Assembly: GCF_014638995.1 (NCBI RefSeq)
Contig: NZ_BMFR01000002.1
Coordinates: forward strand, 44,203 to 108,202
Source of the DNA: Virgibacillus oceani
GTDB taxonomy: Bacteria; Bacillota; Bacilli; Bacillales; Amphibacillaceae
Length of the DNA stretch: 64,000 nt
Direction: 5' to 3'
Made by a program: the position numbers and the translations under genes. Under the pieces are notes generated by a model, which had not been told where the DNA came from, made no database searches, and saw nothing but the letters and a program-made list of their open reading frames with translations. Positions within the stretch are counted from its first letter, which is position 1. Every line of letters begins with the position of its first letter. Positions 9,580 to 17,666 of the stretch are shown piece after piece.

Positions 9580-10017
9580 TCATTCATTTGAAAAGGCGTT
9601 CGCTACACCAAGCTCATTATTCAAATATGAACGGATACGGTTACCGAATGCATCAAGGACATGTCTATTTTCTATAATAGTTTGCTTCAATAATGTATGG
9701 TCAATTTCCAAATATTCTTTAACAACATTTTTACGCAAATGCAGAATTGATTTATAGCTTTCCTCATCCTCTTTCGGTAGTACCTTTTCGTCAATTAGGA
9801 TGTCAATAATATCATCAAAGCTCCCGGGATCCCTCATAATAAAACCATCTATCATCATATTTCCAACATCTAGCATTGATTCAATTAACATCTGCGTTAT
9901 GCGTTCAAGACCTAGTTTCTCCATATAAGAATCCAAACTGCTATTTCCCAATTCCTGCAGTAAACCTTCCATATATAAAAGCGTTTGCTCAATTTTACTA
10001 CGGTCAACAAAATACAT
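9580..10017 (-). CDS. yutE: HepT-like (DUF86) protein YutE
   Basis: A 145-residue helical protein of the DUF86/HepT superfamily; B. subtilis YutE is the same length. HepT toxins are RNases that pair with MNT nucleotidyltransferase antitoxins, but no MNT gene lies nearby. Near the C terminus an R-I-R-S-Y-L motif sits where HepT proteins have their catalytic R-x4-H-x-Y, and the histidine appears absent. It is therefore probably a housekeeping relative rather than an active toxin. The ATG follows AGGAGGG. It lies just upstream of yutF in the same direction. Confidence 0.78.
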   Translation of the reverse strand: MYFVDRSKIEQTLLYMEGLLQELGNSSLDSYMEKLGLERITQMLIESMLDVGNMMIDGFIMRDPGSFDDIIDILIDEKVLPKEDEESYKSILHLRKNVVKEYLEIDHTLLKQTIIENRHVLDAFGNRIRSYLNNELGVANAFSNE

Positions 10018-10122
10018 ATAGAACCCTCCTATTTTCTTCTATATGTAAATATATCACAATTTAAATGAATCAATAAACAAAACGTGATATAGTGTAAAAA
10101 ACAATAGAAAAGAGGAATAAAC

Positions 10123-10377
10123 ATGCCTCATGAATTTCTTCAAGATAGAACTGTTACTAAAGAAGTCCGTTATGTAAGTGTCATGGGAAATTTTAAACGA
10201 TACGATTTTGCCTTTGTTGAAGAAGGAACCAAAAAGCTTGTCATTGATTTACATAAAAATCGCTTTGCAGCTTTGGATAAAGATGAAATTGAAAAGGATG
10301 GAAAGATTGAACATATTTTTCATGTAACGGAAATAGAAGCAGATGAGCTAAGGGGTATTTTACGCGAAATCCTTTAG
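10123..10377 (+). CDS. DUF3055 family protein
   Basis: An 84-residue soluble protein starting at an ATG after AAAGAGGAA. Features recalled for DUF3055 are a central F-D-x-A stretch, LVIDLHKNRFAAL in the middle, and an acidic C terminus ending ELRGILREIL. No catalytic motif is seen. Function is unknown. It is followed 94 bp later by a small hydrophilic gene on the same strand. Confidence 0.65.
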   Translation: MPHEFLQDRTVTKEVRYVSVMGNFKRYDFAFVEEGTKKLVIDLHKNRFAALDKDEIEKDGKIEHIFHVTEIEADELRGILREIL

Positions 10378-10471
10378 TTCTTTAGATAATTTCGATTAGG
10401 AAAATCCAACAATTGGTATGATATTTTCTTATCGTTTAGCGAATGCTAATGACTAAGAAAGGATGAGCCTA

Positions 10472-10756
10472 ATGGGTAAAAAAGACAAAAAAGAATACTC
10501 TAATTTCTCCAATGTAAATAATATGAACAATAATTTAATCCCGGAGGAGTTTCCTGAAGGTCCAATGGGGTCGCCAATAAACGACGATGAACCGGTTGAG
10601 GGTAAATCGACACCATGGAAAGAGCATCAGCGCAGACAAAGCGCCTTTGTATATCCGTATAAGGAGCTTCATGAAGATTTGCCTCGTCAAACTCCTGGTG
10701 CACATCCAATTCACGACGAACCAGATGATGTTAATCCACAGCAAGAAGAACAATAA
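10472..10756 (+). CDS. Small hydrophilic, probably disordered protein
   Basis: A 94-residue protein from the ATG at 10472, placed eight bases after AAGGA; the earlier ATG at 10463 overlaps that site. It has a basic start, an Asn-rich stretch, then acidic Pro/Glu-rich sequence with EEFPEGPMGSPIND and PRQTPGAHPIHDEPDD. There is no membrane segment or cysteine. I recall similar short cytosolic proteins in Bacillaceae but no assigned function. Confidence 0.6.
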   Translation: MGKKDKKEYSNFSNVNNMNNNLIPEEFPEGPMGSPINDDEPVEGKSTPWKEHQRRQSAFVYPYKELHEDLPRQTPGAHPIHDEPDDVNPQQEEQ

Positions 10757-10763
10757 ATAGTAC

Positions 10764-10801
10764 AGAGGTCAGAACCCGTTTATATTCCCTTTCTGACCTC
10801 T
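10764..10801. terminator. Convergent hairpin between the small gene and yutD
   Basis: Perfect 11-bp stem AGAGGTCAGAA (10764-10774) with 10791-10801 and a 16-base loop. It lies between converging genes but lacks a strong T-run on either side, so its efficiency is uncertain. Confidence 0.55.
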
Positions 10802-10805
10802 ACCT

Positions 10806-11081
10806 TCACCTATCAATTTTTCTTAAAACAAAATATGCACAGCCGAAATTACAATACTCATATAAATAGTCATCCAATGCACTAATTTTTGTGTCAAAGG
10901 CTGCTTTCGGGTTTTGATCATCATAAAAGCCCTTTAATCGAAGCTGTTCATAACCCCAATCCCCAACAATAAAGTCATATTTTGATAAAATATCTGAGTA
11001 GCGATCGTTTAAAACGCTTTCCTGAAAAGCGTTTTTTACGTTTTCTATAATTTCATAATTCTTTCCTTGTACTTCGATCAA
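10806..11081 (-). CDS. yutD: YutD family protein (DUF1027)
   Basis: A 91-residue protein if started at TTG 11081, which follows a GGGGTGA site and matches the usual N terminus of the family (MIEVQGKNYEI); an ATG at 11159 would add 26 residues with no ribosome binding site. The core SDILSKYDFIVGDWGYEQLR and LYEYCNFGCAYFVLRK is diagnostic of YutD. Function is unknown. Its cysteines (C82 and C86 in the CNFGC motif) are conserved in the family. Confidence 0.85.
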   Translation of the reverse strand: MIEVQGKNYEIIENVKNAFQESVLNDRYSDILSKYDFIVGDWGYEQLRLKGFYDDQNPKAAFDTKISALDDYLYEYCNFGCAYFVLRKIDR

Positions 11082-11168
11082 ATCATCACCCCGCTTAAAC
11101 TGATTATAGTTTATCATATAAAACCCGTATACAACCAGAAATTTTAATATATATACCATAATTTCATC

Positions 11169-11198
11169 TGCATTAATCTGAAAGGTATTCGCACACTA
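11169..11198 (+). promoter_or_regulatory. Possible forespore (sigma-G/F type) promoter of yutC
   Basis: TGCATT (11169-11174) and CACACTA (11192-11198), separated by 17 bases, resemble the sigma-G consensus with one mismatch in the -10 element. The position, about 20 bases before the ribosome binding site, fits a sporulation lipoprotein gene. Confidence 0.3.
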
Positions 11199-11236
11199 AG
11201 AAAAGGGGCAACTATCTAAAAGGAGGTAAAAAACAA

Positions 11237-11803
11237 TTGAAGGTTTTTCTATCGCTCGCTTTTGCAATGGTAGTAATTTCAGGTTGTGGCAATACGGAAA
11301 ATGCTACCGATGAACGAGATCAAATTTCCGATGAACTTGATCCTGCACAGGAACTTCAATCTCCTGCCGATCAAGAGCAAAATAACAGACTTGGCTATGT
11401 ACGATACACAAAAGACCAGTTAAACAATGATGGCGAAAAGAATCATACAGCACAAATTGACCGCAGAGAAATGGCTAACATGATTACACGAATAATTTTG
11501 CGTAATGATGGATTTGATGAGGTTGCAACACTTGTTACAGATGAGGAAGTGCTTATAGCATACCAGAAAAATGACGAATTAGAGGATAAACGTGCAGCAG
11601 ATATAGCGAAACGTTCTGCAATGTCGGCTACACCAAGGTTTTACCATGTATATGTCTCTGATAACGTAACGTTAATGAACGATATCCATAGTCTGCACAA
11701 CTCAACTTCACAAAATAAGAATTACGATAACACCATCGAACAAATCATTAATGAAATGGAAAAGGAAGGGTTAAATCAAACTAGCAACAATAATAACCAA
11801 TAG
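11237..11803 (+). CDS. yutC: YhcN/YlaJ-family sporulation lipoprotein
   Basis: A 188-residue lipoprotein starting at TTG 11237 after AAAGGAGGT. The short signal peptide ends in the lipobox ISGC (cysteine at about residue 17). The mature part begins with an acidic linker and then a YhcN-type domain (about residues 75-160) with RREMANMITRIIL and the VATLVTDEEVLIAY core, as in YhcN/YlaJ spore lipoproteins. It would sit on a spore membrane. B. subtilis YutC occupies the same place, but the neighbouring lipA is missing here. Confidence 0.82.
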   Translation: MKVFLSLAFAMVVISGCGNTENATDERDQISDELDPAQELQSPADQEQNNRLGYVRYTKDQLNNDGEKNHTAQIDRREMANMITRIILRNDGFDEVATLVTDEEVLIAYQKNDELEDKRAADIAKRSAMSATPRFYHVYVSDNVTLMNDIHSLHNSTSQNKNYDNTIEQIINEMEKEGLNQTSNNNNQ

Positions 11804-11863
11804 TAAAATAATGGATAAAAATAAAAGTGAAAATTAATTAATTTTTATAATCCATGTAAATTT

Positions 11864-11910
11864 AACCGCATAAAATCAAGGTTTTAATATTGATTTCATG
11901 CGGTTTGCTC
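11864..11910 (+). terminator. Hairpin terminator of yutC (copy 2 of a repeated hairpin)
   Basis: Arms AACCGCATAAAATCAA (11864-11879) and TTGATTTCATGCGGTT (11890-11905). Nearly identical to the hairpin at 8711-8756. The T-run is weak here. Confidence 0.7.
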
Positions 11911-12018
11911 ATTTTATAAGGTATTTATTTGAACCTCTTTTGCATACGATTTCCAATTGTTTTTTTTATAAATAAGGACAAATTAAGGAAGAACACTTAA
12001 AAGAGGGTGAAAATGTAA

Positions 12019-12981
12019 ATGATATATAAACGCTTTTATTTTATACTTATACCTTTACTGTTTATGTGCTTTTGTATAAGTTCTCCAATACACGCAAAAG
12101 AAGAATCTATTTTTAAACAGAGGATGGCATTATACAAAAAAACTGAAGCACTTACATCCATTCCATGGTATTATATTGCGGCTATCGATCAATATGAACG
12201 AAATAGTCAAAAGGAACCGTTAAATGAAAAAGTAATCTCTGTTACAATAGACGATAACTTGTGGTATGGCCTTGGGAACAGTGCGATGATTAAAGATGAA
12301 ACGGTCATCGAATTTTTCCATGGTATCGGTAAAGACGGAAATGGCGACAATAAGGCTGATCCCAATAATGGTGAAGACACCTTGTTTACAATAGGGAATT
12401 GGATTTTGCATTACGGGCCTACTAAGGATGATATTAAAATTGCGCTCTGGAATTATTACAAACGGGACTTAACGGTGCAAAGTATTATGAGTACGGCAAA
12501 GGTATTTAAAAAGTTTCAGAAGCTTGAATTAAAGGATCGTGAATTCCCGGTGTCAACTAAGCATAATTATAGCTACAACAATACATGGGGTGACAGACGG
12601 GGTTTTGGCGGCTTACGAATACATGAGGGCACAGATATTTTTGCCAGCTACGGAACACCCGTTAAATCAACAACATATGGTGTGGTAGAAATGAAAGGCT
12701 GGAATTTGTATGGTGGCTGGCGTTTGGGAATACGGGACATTAATAATATTTATCACTACTATGGTCATTTAAATGGATACGAAGATGATCTTAAGGTAGG
12801 ACAAGTCGTTAAACCGGGAGATATACTAGGCAGTGTCGGCTCAAGTGGTTATGGACCTCCAGGAACTTCAGGTAAATTCCCTCCACACTTGCATTATGGG
12901 ATGTATAAAGACAATGGATACAGTGAATGGTCATTCGATCCTTATCCTTATTTAAAGAGATGGGAGCGCATGACTAAATAA
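12019..12981 (+). CDS. lytH: Sporulation L-Ala-D-Glu peptidase LytH (M23 family)
   Basis: A 320-residue exported protein with a signal peptide cleaved after about residue 26 (SPIHA-KEE). The C-terminal M23/LytM zinc peptidase domain (about residues 195-310) shows the first zinc ligands in RIHEGTDIFA (H-x3-D), the YYGHL motif and the HLHYG motif. LytH trims peptide side chains to single L-alanine in the spore cortex. The N-terminal half is specific to the LytH group and contains a DGNGDNKADPNNGED stretch. In B. subtilis it follows lipA; here it follows yutC directly. Confidence 0.9.
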   Translation: MIYKRFYFILIPLLFMCFCISSPIHAKEESIFKQRMALYKKTEALTSIPWYYIAAIDQYERNSQKEPLNEKVISVTIDDNLWYGLGNSAMIKDETVIEFFHGIGKDGNGDNKADPNNGEDTLFTIGNWILHYGPTKDDIKIALWNYYKRDLTVQSIMSTAKVFKKFQKLELKDREFPVSTKHNYSYNNTWGDRRGFGGLRIHEGTDIFASYGTPVKSTTYGVVEMKGWNLYGGWRLGIRDINNIYHYYGHLNGYEDDLKVGQVVKPGDILGSVGSSGYGPPGTSGKFPPHLHYGMYKDNGYSEWSFDPYPYLKRWERMTK

Positions 12982-12982
12982 A

Positions 12983-13014
12983 AACAAGAGCCTTTTAAAT
13001 TAAAGGCTCTTGTT
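12983..13014. terminator. Bidirectional terminator between lytH and metS
   Basis: Perfect 13-bp stem AACAAGAGCCTTT (12983-12995) with 13002-13014 and a six-base loop, between converging genes. Confidence 0.8.
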
Positions 13015-13023
13015 AACAATAAA

Positions 13024-13137
13024 TTAATTGGTATTCGAAGCTTTACCTTTTTTCACAGCGTTCACAATACTAGCTATGAGACCTCCCCAAAGAATTACCA
13101 TACCAAGGATCATAACAAAGATTGCACTACCACTCAT
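13024..13137 (-). CDS. metS: MetS-type small subunit of the adjacent NSS transporter
   Basis: A 37-residue microprotein: one hydrophobic helix (about residues 5-24, with ILGMVILWGGLIAS) followed by a basic tail (NAVKKGKAS). The start ATG overlaps the transporter stop codon as TAATG, with a GGGAGGTAAAATA-type ribosome binding site inside the end of the upstream gene. This is the form of MetS, the small subunit found with MetP-type methionine/alanine importers in actinobacteria and Bacillaceae. It is likely needed for activity or stability of the transporter. Confidence 0.85.
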   Translation of the reverse strand: MSGSAIFVMILGMVILWGGLIASIVNAVKKGKASNTN

Positions 13138-14669
13138 TATTTTACCTCCCTTGATTCATTTTCAATCTGTTCACTATTTGATGATTTCCATTTTGTAAAT
13201 GAAATCAGTATACCTACAATGATAACTGCAATTGCCACTATCCATCCCACACTAAAAATAAATGAATCCGGATAGTTGCCATAGTTTCCATTGTCGGTAG
13301 GGAACTCTTTTAATAAGTTTTGTTTAAATAAACCATACATAGTATATCCTAATACAATCGGTGTAATAACACTTAAGCTAATTGTCCACCAGGAACCAAG
13401 TCTTATATCAGAAATATCATTTGCATGTGATTTGAATTGACCAAGTTTTCTAAAGAACCATGCTATTACAATAACCTCGACTAATCCAACAAACGCAATA
13501 CCAAATTGGTTAATAAAATAGTCTACTGTATCAAGGAAATTTAATCCTCCTCGTGTAGCAAACAGTAATGAAATAATTGCTGCTAATCCACCACCATACA
13601 GTACCGCTTTGTTTCTGGAAATTTTAAATTTATCAACTAAACCTGCAACATAAGTTTCCGTAATTGAGATTAACGATGTCAATCCCGCCAGTACTAATGA
13701 AGCGAAAAACAGAAACCCAAATAATTCGTTAAGTGCCGGGAACTGGTTGATAATTTGCGGAAATACTACAAATGCTAATCCCACACCTCCAGCAACTACT
13801 TCATCAACCGCTACACCTTGTTGTGTCGCCATAAATCCAAGTACCGCAAATACGCCAATACCACATAATAACTCAAAGCCGGAGTTTGCAAATCCTGTTA
13901 TAAAAGCATTGTTTGTAATATCTGATTTTTTCGGTAAATAACTGGAATACGTAATCATAATTGCAAAGGCGATTGATAAACTAAAAAATATCTGTCCATA
14001 TGCAGCTACCCATACATCCGGATTCAAAATATTACTAAAATCAGGTGTGAAAAATGCATCTAAACCTTCAAGGGCACCTGGCAATGTTACTGCCCGAATA
14101 ACAATTATAAGGAATATAATTACTAATGCAGGTATAAATATACGGTTGGCAACTTCAATACCCTTTTTAACACCTTTAAATAGTATACCTAAAACCGCTA
14201 TCCATACAATGATTAATGGAATAAATACGCCAGGAACTAATCCTCCTAATTCTCCTGGTGCTGCCAGATTCAAATAATCATTAAACAAAAACGATTCTGT
14301 ATCATCGCCCCAATTTAAATTAAATGAGAACACTGAATAAGAAATTGCCCAGGCAATAATGACAGAATAATAAGTTGAGATGACAAATGCAATTAATACT
14401 TGCCACCAGCCAATCCATTCTGACTTTTTACTGATTTTTCTATAGGTTAATGGTGCAGAACCACGATACTTGTGCCCCATTGTAAATTCCAAAATCAGTA
14501 TTGGAATACCAGCTGTTAATAATGCAAAAAGATACGGAATGAAGAATGCTCCTCCGCCATTTTCATAAGCTACTGCCGGGAATCTCCAGATATTCCCTAA
14601 TCCAATTGCGGATCCTACAGCAGCCATGATAAAACCTGCTCTTGTCCCCCACTGTGACCGAGTTTCCAT
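13137..14669 (-). CDS. Sodium-dependent transporter, NSS (SLC6-like) family
   Basis: A 510-residue membrane protein with the LeuT-type fold, about 11-12 helices. The family signature GNIWRFPAVAYENGGGAFF sits in helix 1 (about residues 25-43), with Na+- and substrate-binding residues of the unwound helix. The paired small subunit suggests an amino acid importer of the methionine/alanine (MetP) type, but the substrate is inferred. The start ATG follows GGGAGGTC. It is preceded by an AT-rich gap with no clear regulator site. Confidence 0.88.
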   Translation of the reverse strand: METRSQWGTRAGFIMAAVGSAIGLGNIWRFPAVAYENGGGAFFIPYLFALLTAGIPILILEFTMGHKYRGSAPLTYRKISKKSEWIGWWQVLIAFVISTYYSVIIAWAISYSVFSFNLNWGDDTESFLFNDYLNLAAPGELGGLVPGVFIPLIIVWIAVLGILFKGVKKGIEVANRIFIPALVIIFLIIVIRAVTLPGALEGLDAFFTPDFSNILNPDVWVAAYGQIFFSLSIAFAIMITYSSYLPKKSDITNNAFITGFANSGFELLCGIGVFAVLGFMATQQGVAVDEVVAGGVGLAFVVFPQIINQFPALNELFGFLFFASLVLAGLTSLISITETYVAGLVDKFKISRNKAVLYGGGLAAIISLLFATRGGLNFLDTVDYFINQFGIAFVGLVEVIVIAWFFRKLGQFKSHANDISDIRLGSWWTISLSVITPIVLGYTMYGLFKQNLLKEFPTDNGNYGNYPDSFIFSVGWIVAIAVIIVGILISFTKWKSSNSEQIENESREVK

Positions 14670-14836
14670 TTTCTTGACCTCCCCTAGTTTTCCTTATTAC
14701 TTAATAATATGATTCTCAGTAATAAGGAATGTTATAAATGTTTATTTTTTTCTGATATTTATGCTTGTATTATAACGGTACTTTTAGACTATGTCAAAAC
14801 ATTATTTTACTTTTCAGTATTATTTTTTTATTAATT

Positions 14837-14875
14837 AAAAAATCCTTCCATTTTTCTATAGAATGGAAGGATTTT
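14837..14875 (-). terminator. Intrinsic terminator of the NhaC-family gene
   Basis: Perfect 14-bp stem AAAATCCTTCCATT (14839-14852) with 14862-14875, followed on the minus strand by a T-run. Confidence 0.85.
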
Positions 14876-14882
14876 GACTGCT

Positions 14883-16433
14883 TCAGTTATTTACTTTTGT
14901 TTTCGATAAAAATTGAATTAGCAATCCTAGTGCAATAATTACAATTATAGAGACTACAAATGCCAGCCATACTTGGGTTGTCCACCCTACTATAAGAAAT
15001 CCAATACTTGATGCAACAGCAGCCAAGATTGCAAGTGGCAATTGCGTTACAACGTGATCAATATGATTTGCACCTGCACCTGTAGATGACAAAATGGTTG
15101 TATCTGAAATTGGCGAACAGTGATCACCGAATACCGAACCCGCTAAAACTGCAGCAAGAGATGGCAGGAGCATATCCATATCTGTAACAACGGTTACTTG
15201 CGCAGCTATTGGAAGCATAATGCCAAAGGTCCCCCAAGAAGTCCCTGTTGCCAGTGCCATTAGTCCTGCAATTATAAAGAATAAAAATGGTAATAATGCC
15301 GGACTTATTGATGCATCATTTACTAATTGCGCTAAATAATTCCCTGTTTCGAGTGTTTCAATAATAGATCCAATCATCCACGCCAGCAACAAGATATAGA
15401 TTGCTGGCAGCATCGTTTTAATGCCTTCATAGAAAACCTTTAATCCATTCGCTTTCGGCTGTTTCTGCAGTAAATGAAAAATCAGTGCAGCTAATACTGA
15501 TAATACACCACCAACGAATAAGGACTTGTTTACATTTGTATTAGCGAATATCGTCAACAGCGTTGCTTGTTCACTTGCCTGGATACCGGTAACAACCATA
15601 GCCGAAATAGTACCAATAACTAACACAACGATTGGGACGATTAAGTGGTAAATACTGCCGCTTTTGTGTGACTCAAATGACTCCTGCAAATCTCCGGGAA
15701 CTTTTTGATTAGGGTTAACAACCTCTCCTGTTTCTATTGCATGTGTTTCATGCTTTCTCATTGGTCCAAAATCCATTTTCAAATATGCCACAAGGAACAC
15801 AAGAACGAGTGCCGTGATTGCATAAAAGTTTAATGGAATCATTCTTATGAATGCCTCTAATGGCTGATAATCTGTCACCCCATTCGCTGCAAACAGACTT
15901 CCCAATAGCCCAATAATGTACGCTCCCCAACTGGAGATTGGAGAAATAACCGTTACGGGTGCTGACGTTGAATCAATAAAATATGCCAACTTTGCACGAG
16001 ATACTTTATGACGGTCTGTAAGTGGTCTGGCGATTTGTCCAACTGCAAGCGCGTTAAAGTAATCATCGATAAATATAATAATTCCAAGAACCGCAGTCAT
16101 AACCTGGGCACCAGTTCTCGTTTTCACACGCTTAATCATCATTTCGCCAAACGCTCTGCTGCCGCCAGTTGCTTGTAAAAAGGCTGCCATGATTCCAAGT
16201 AATAATAGAAAAGATAATAATAAAATATTTCCGGTATTCAGTGAACCATCTGTATAAAAGATCTGATAAAAGATTGTCCAAATTTCCTGAACTGAATCAG
16301 CAATCTGAAAATCATGTATGAATAACGCCCCGACAATGATACCTATTCCGAGCGATAGCAGAACTTTCCTTGTAAGTAAAACCAAAATTAACATAAGTAG
16401 TGCTGGGATTAGTGAATAAATTGTTCCTTCCAT
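14883..16433 (-). CDS. NhaC-family antiporter-like transporter, predicted lysine transporter
   Basis: A 516-residue protein of the NhaC Na+/H+ antiporter family with about 11-12 membrane helices. The family cores IIIFIDDYFNALAVG, STSAPVTVISPISSWGAY and SVFGDHCSPISDTTILSS are visible. The ATG at 16433 follows GGAGGT by seven bases; an in-frame TTG at 16448 overlaps that site and is rejected. The lysine riboswitch upstream implies that it moves lysine rather than acting as a plain Na+/H+ antiporter, as proposed for the riboswitch-controlled LysW/NhaC group. Expression should fall when lysine is plentiful. Confidence 0.85.
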   Translation of the reverse strand: MEGTIYSLIPALLMLILVLLTRKVLLSLGIGIIVGALFIHDFQIADSVQEIWTIFYQIFYTDGSLNTGNILLLSFLLLLGIMAAFLQATGGSRAFGEMMIKRVKTRTGAQVMTAVLGIIIFIDDYFNALAVGQIARPLTDRHKVSRAKLAYFIDSTSAPVTVISPISSWGAYIIGLLGSLFAANGVTDYQPLEAFIRMIPLNFYAITALVLVFLVAYLKMDFGPMRKHETHAIETGEVVNPNQKVPGDLQESFESHKSGSIYHLIVPIVVLVIGTISAMVVTGIQASEQATLLTIFANTNVNKSLFVGGVLSVLAALIFHLLQKQPKANGLKVFYEGIKTMLPAIYILLLAWMIGSIIETLETGNYLAQLVNDASISPALLPFLFFIIAGLMALATGTSWGTFGIMLPIAAQVTVVTDMDMLLPSLAAVLAGSVFGDHCSPISDTTILSSTGAGANHIDHVVTQLPLAILAAVASSIGFLIVGWTTQVWLAFVVSIIVIIALGLLIQFLSKTKVNN

Positions 16434-16542
16434 TGATGCTACCTCCAACTTTTATTCTATGGAGTGCATGGGAATTCTGAAAAAATAAGAGGAAATGAAG
16501 TTTTTTGTTGTAATTTGGAAGATATTCCCTTCCACAAAACGC

Positions 16543-16578
16543 AAAAAAGCAATGATAGAAAATAACCTACCATTGCTT
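16543..16578 (-). terminator. Riboswitch-linked terminator of the lysine transporter leader
   Basis: Twelve-bp stem, arms 16567-16578 and 16547-16558 (AAGCAATGGTAG with CTATCATTGCTT, one G-U pair), with the minus-strand U-run at 16543-16548. It lies just after the lysine aptamer, so lysine binding should favour termination. Confidence 0.85.
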
Positions 16579-16603
16579 CACAATATACGTTATCCTCCAT
16601 TTC

Positions 16604-16782
16604 GATCAGTAGTTCTCCATGCAATTCCGTAATGCATGACAGTATATCTCTTATTAAAAGATATACCAGCAATAATAAGTTTGACCCATATTATGCTTCG
16701 GCAAACAATCCTTTCATCAATAATCATCGTTGTCATTCTCCTATTGACTACTAATATCATTCGCGCCTCTACCTCACCGATC
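16604..16782 (-). ncRNA. Lysine riboswitch (L box)
   Basis: On the minus strand the conserved L-box blocks appear in order: AGGTAGAGGCGCGAA, AGTA, GAAAGGATT, TGCCGAAGCA, GGGT, CTGGTATA, CTGTCA and GGAG. The ends close by P1 pairing of GATCGGTG (5' side, 16782) with TACTGATC (3' side, 16604). Length 179 nt is normal. It is followed by the terminator at 16543-16578, giving an OFF switch for the NhaC-type gene. Confidence 0.93.
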
Positions 16783-16824
16783 TGATAAGGTTAAATATTT
16801 AATTGATGGATTAAATGTACCAAA

Positions 16825-17613
16825 TTATTCACCCTTTTTCAAGTCTTTTTTGGGAATAGCTATATCAATACCCCCATTTCCGCTACCACCATAGAATTCA
16901 GGAACATCACCCATTATTAATTTTTTATCAATATAAATTTCCGTGTCAACTGTAGTTACGTCTGATGTAAATGGAACAATGATTTGCACATCAGCCTCAA
17001 TCTCTAGCCAAAGTGTAATAACGACATTATTTATTCCAACTGATTCCTCCACATGAACTATATTTGTTCTCACAGCCCCTGCAAGTTGCAGATTAACTGG
17101 TACTTTTGGCCCTAGGTTTGCGAGAATCGTATTTCCTGTTGCTTGCCCAATAGGAATTTCTATTACTGTAGGATCCTTTTCAGAGAGATTATCTGTTGAA
17201 TTGCTATAATTTCCTGGTACCTGATCAGAGCTTTCACTATCACTAGTAGGAGGTAACATTCCCCTGTTCATATATTTAAAAAACTCTTCCACTTTATCAG
17301 TTGATACTCGATTTATTTCACTGACAACGGAAGAATTCCATCCGACTATGGTAACGTCTCCTTCAGTTTCCATCCTTGTAATATCTTCAAAATTATAATC
17401 CTCCGCAAACCGTACAGCTGAATTTATTGCTCGCGTTGCAAATTCTGTTGTCTTCACTTCAGCAGCTTCCATTAATGCCGGTTTAATTCCTCTATTAATA
17501 ATTTCAATACTTACCCAAGTCATTAGAAAAAACAATATCATCGTTATCACTAAAATATTCTTCACTGGAGGTGGAGATCCTTTTTTTCTAAACACTGTTC
17601 GCCTTCTCACCAT
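16825..17613 (-). CDS. yunB: Sporulation protein YunB
   Basis: A 262-residue protein with one N-terminal membrane helix (about residues 20-40) after a basic RRRTVFRKK start, so most of it is outside the cytoplasm. The region with ATRAINSAVRFAEDYNF and the motif PIGQATGNTILANLGPKVPV is characteristic of YunB, needed for normal spore formation and made under sigma-E in B. subtilis. A Ser/Asp-rich linker lies at about residues 120-145. The start ATG follows AAGGGGG by about ten bases. Confidence 0.87.
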   Translation of the reverse strand: MVRRRTVFRKKGSPPPVKNILVITMILFFLMTWVSIEIINRGIKPALMEAAEVKTTEFATRAINSAVRFAEDYNFEDITRMETEGDVTIVGWNSSVVSEINRVSTDKVEEFFKYMNRGMLPPTSDSESSDQVPGNYSNSTDNLSEKDPTVIEIPIGQATGNTILANLGPKVPVNLQLAGAVRTNIVHVEESVGINNVVITLWLEIEADVQIIVPFTSDVTTVDTEIYIDKKLIMGDVPEFYGGSGNGGIDIAIPKKDLKKGE

Positions 17614-17628
17614 ATGTAAAAAACCCCC

Positions 17629-17653
17629 TTAAAACAGCATATGCTTGTTTTAA
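17629..17653 (-). terminator. Hairpin between the HD-GYP gene and yunB
   Basis: TTAAAACAGCAT (17629-17640) pairs with ATGCTTGTTTTAA (17641-17653) with a one-base bulge; on the minus strand a T-run follows. It lies after the HD-GYP stop codon and immediately before the yunB ribosome binding site. Confidence 0.6.
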
Positions 17654-17666
17654 AAAGGTTAGAATT

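Noticed and set aside
9580..10017. HepT toxin of a toxin-antitoxin pair
   Set aside because: No MNT nucleotidyltransferase gene is adjacent and the catalytic His of HepT seems missing; it matches housekeeping YutE.
16457..16672. 71-codon minus-strand ORF
   Set aside because: It lies inside the lysine riboswitch and its terminator and has no ribosome binding site.
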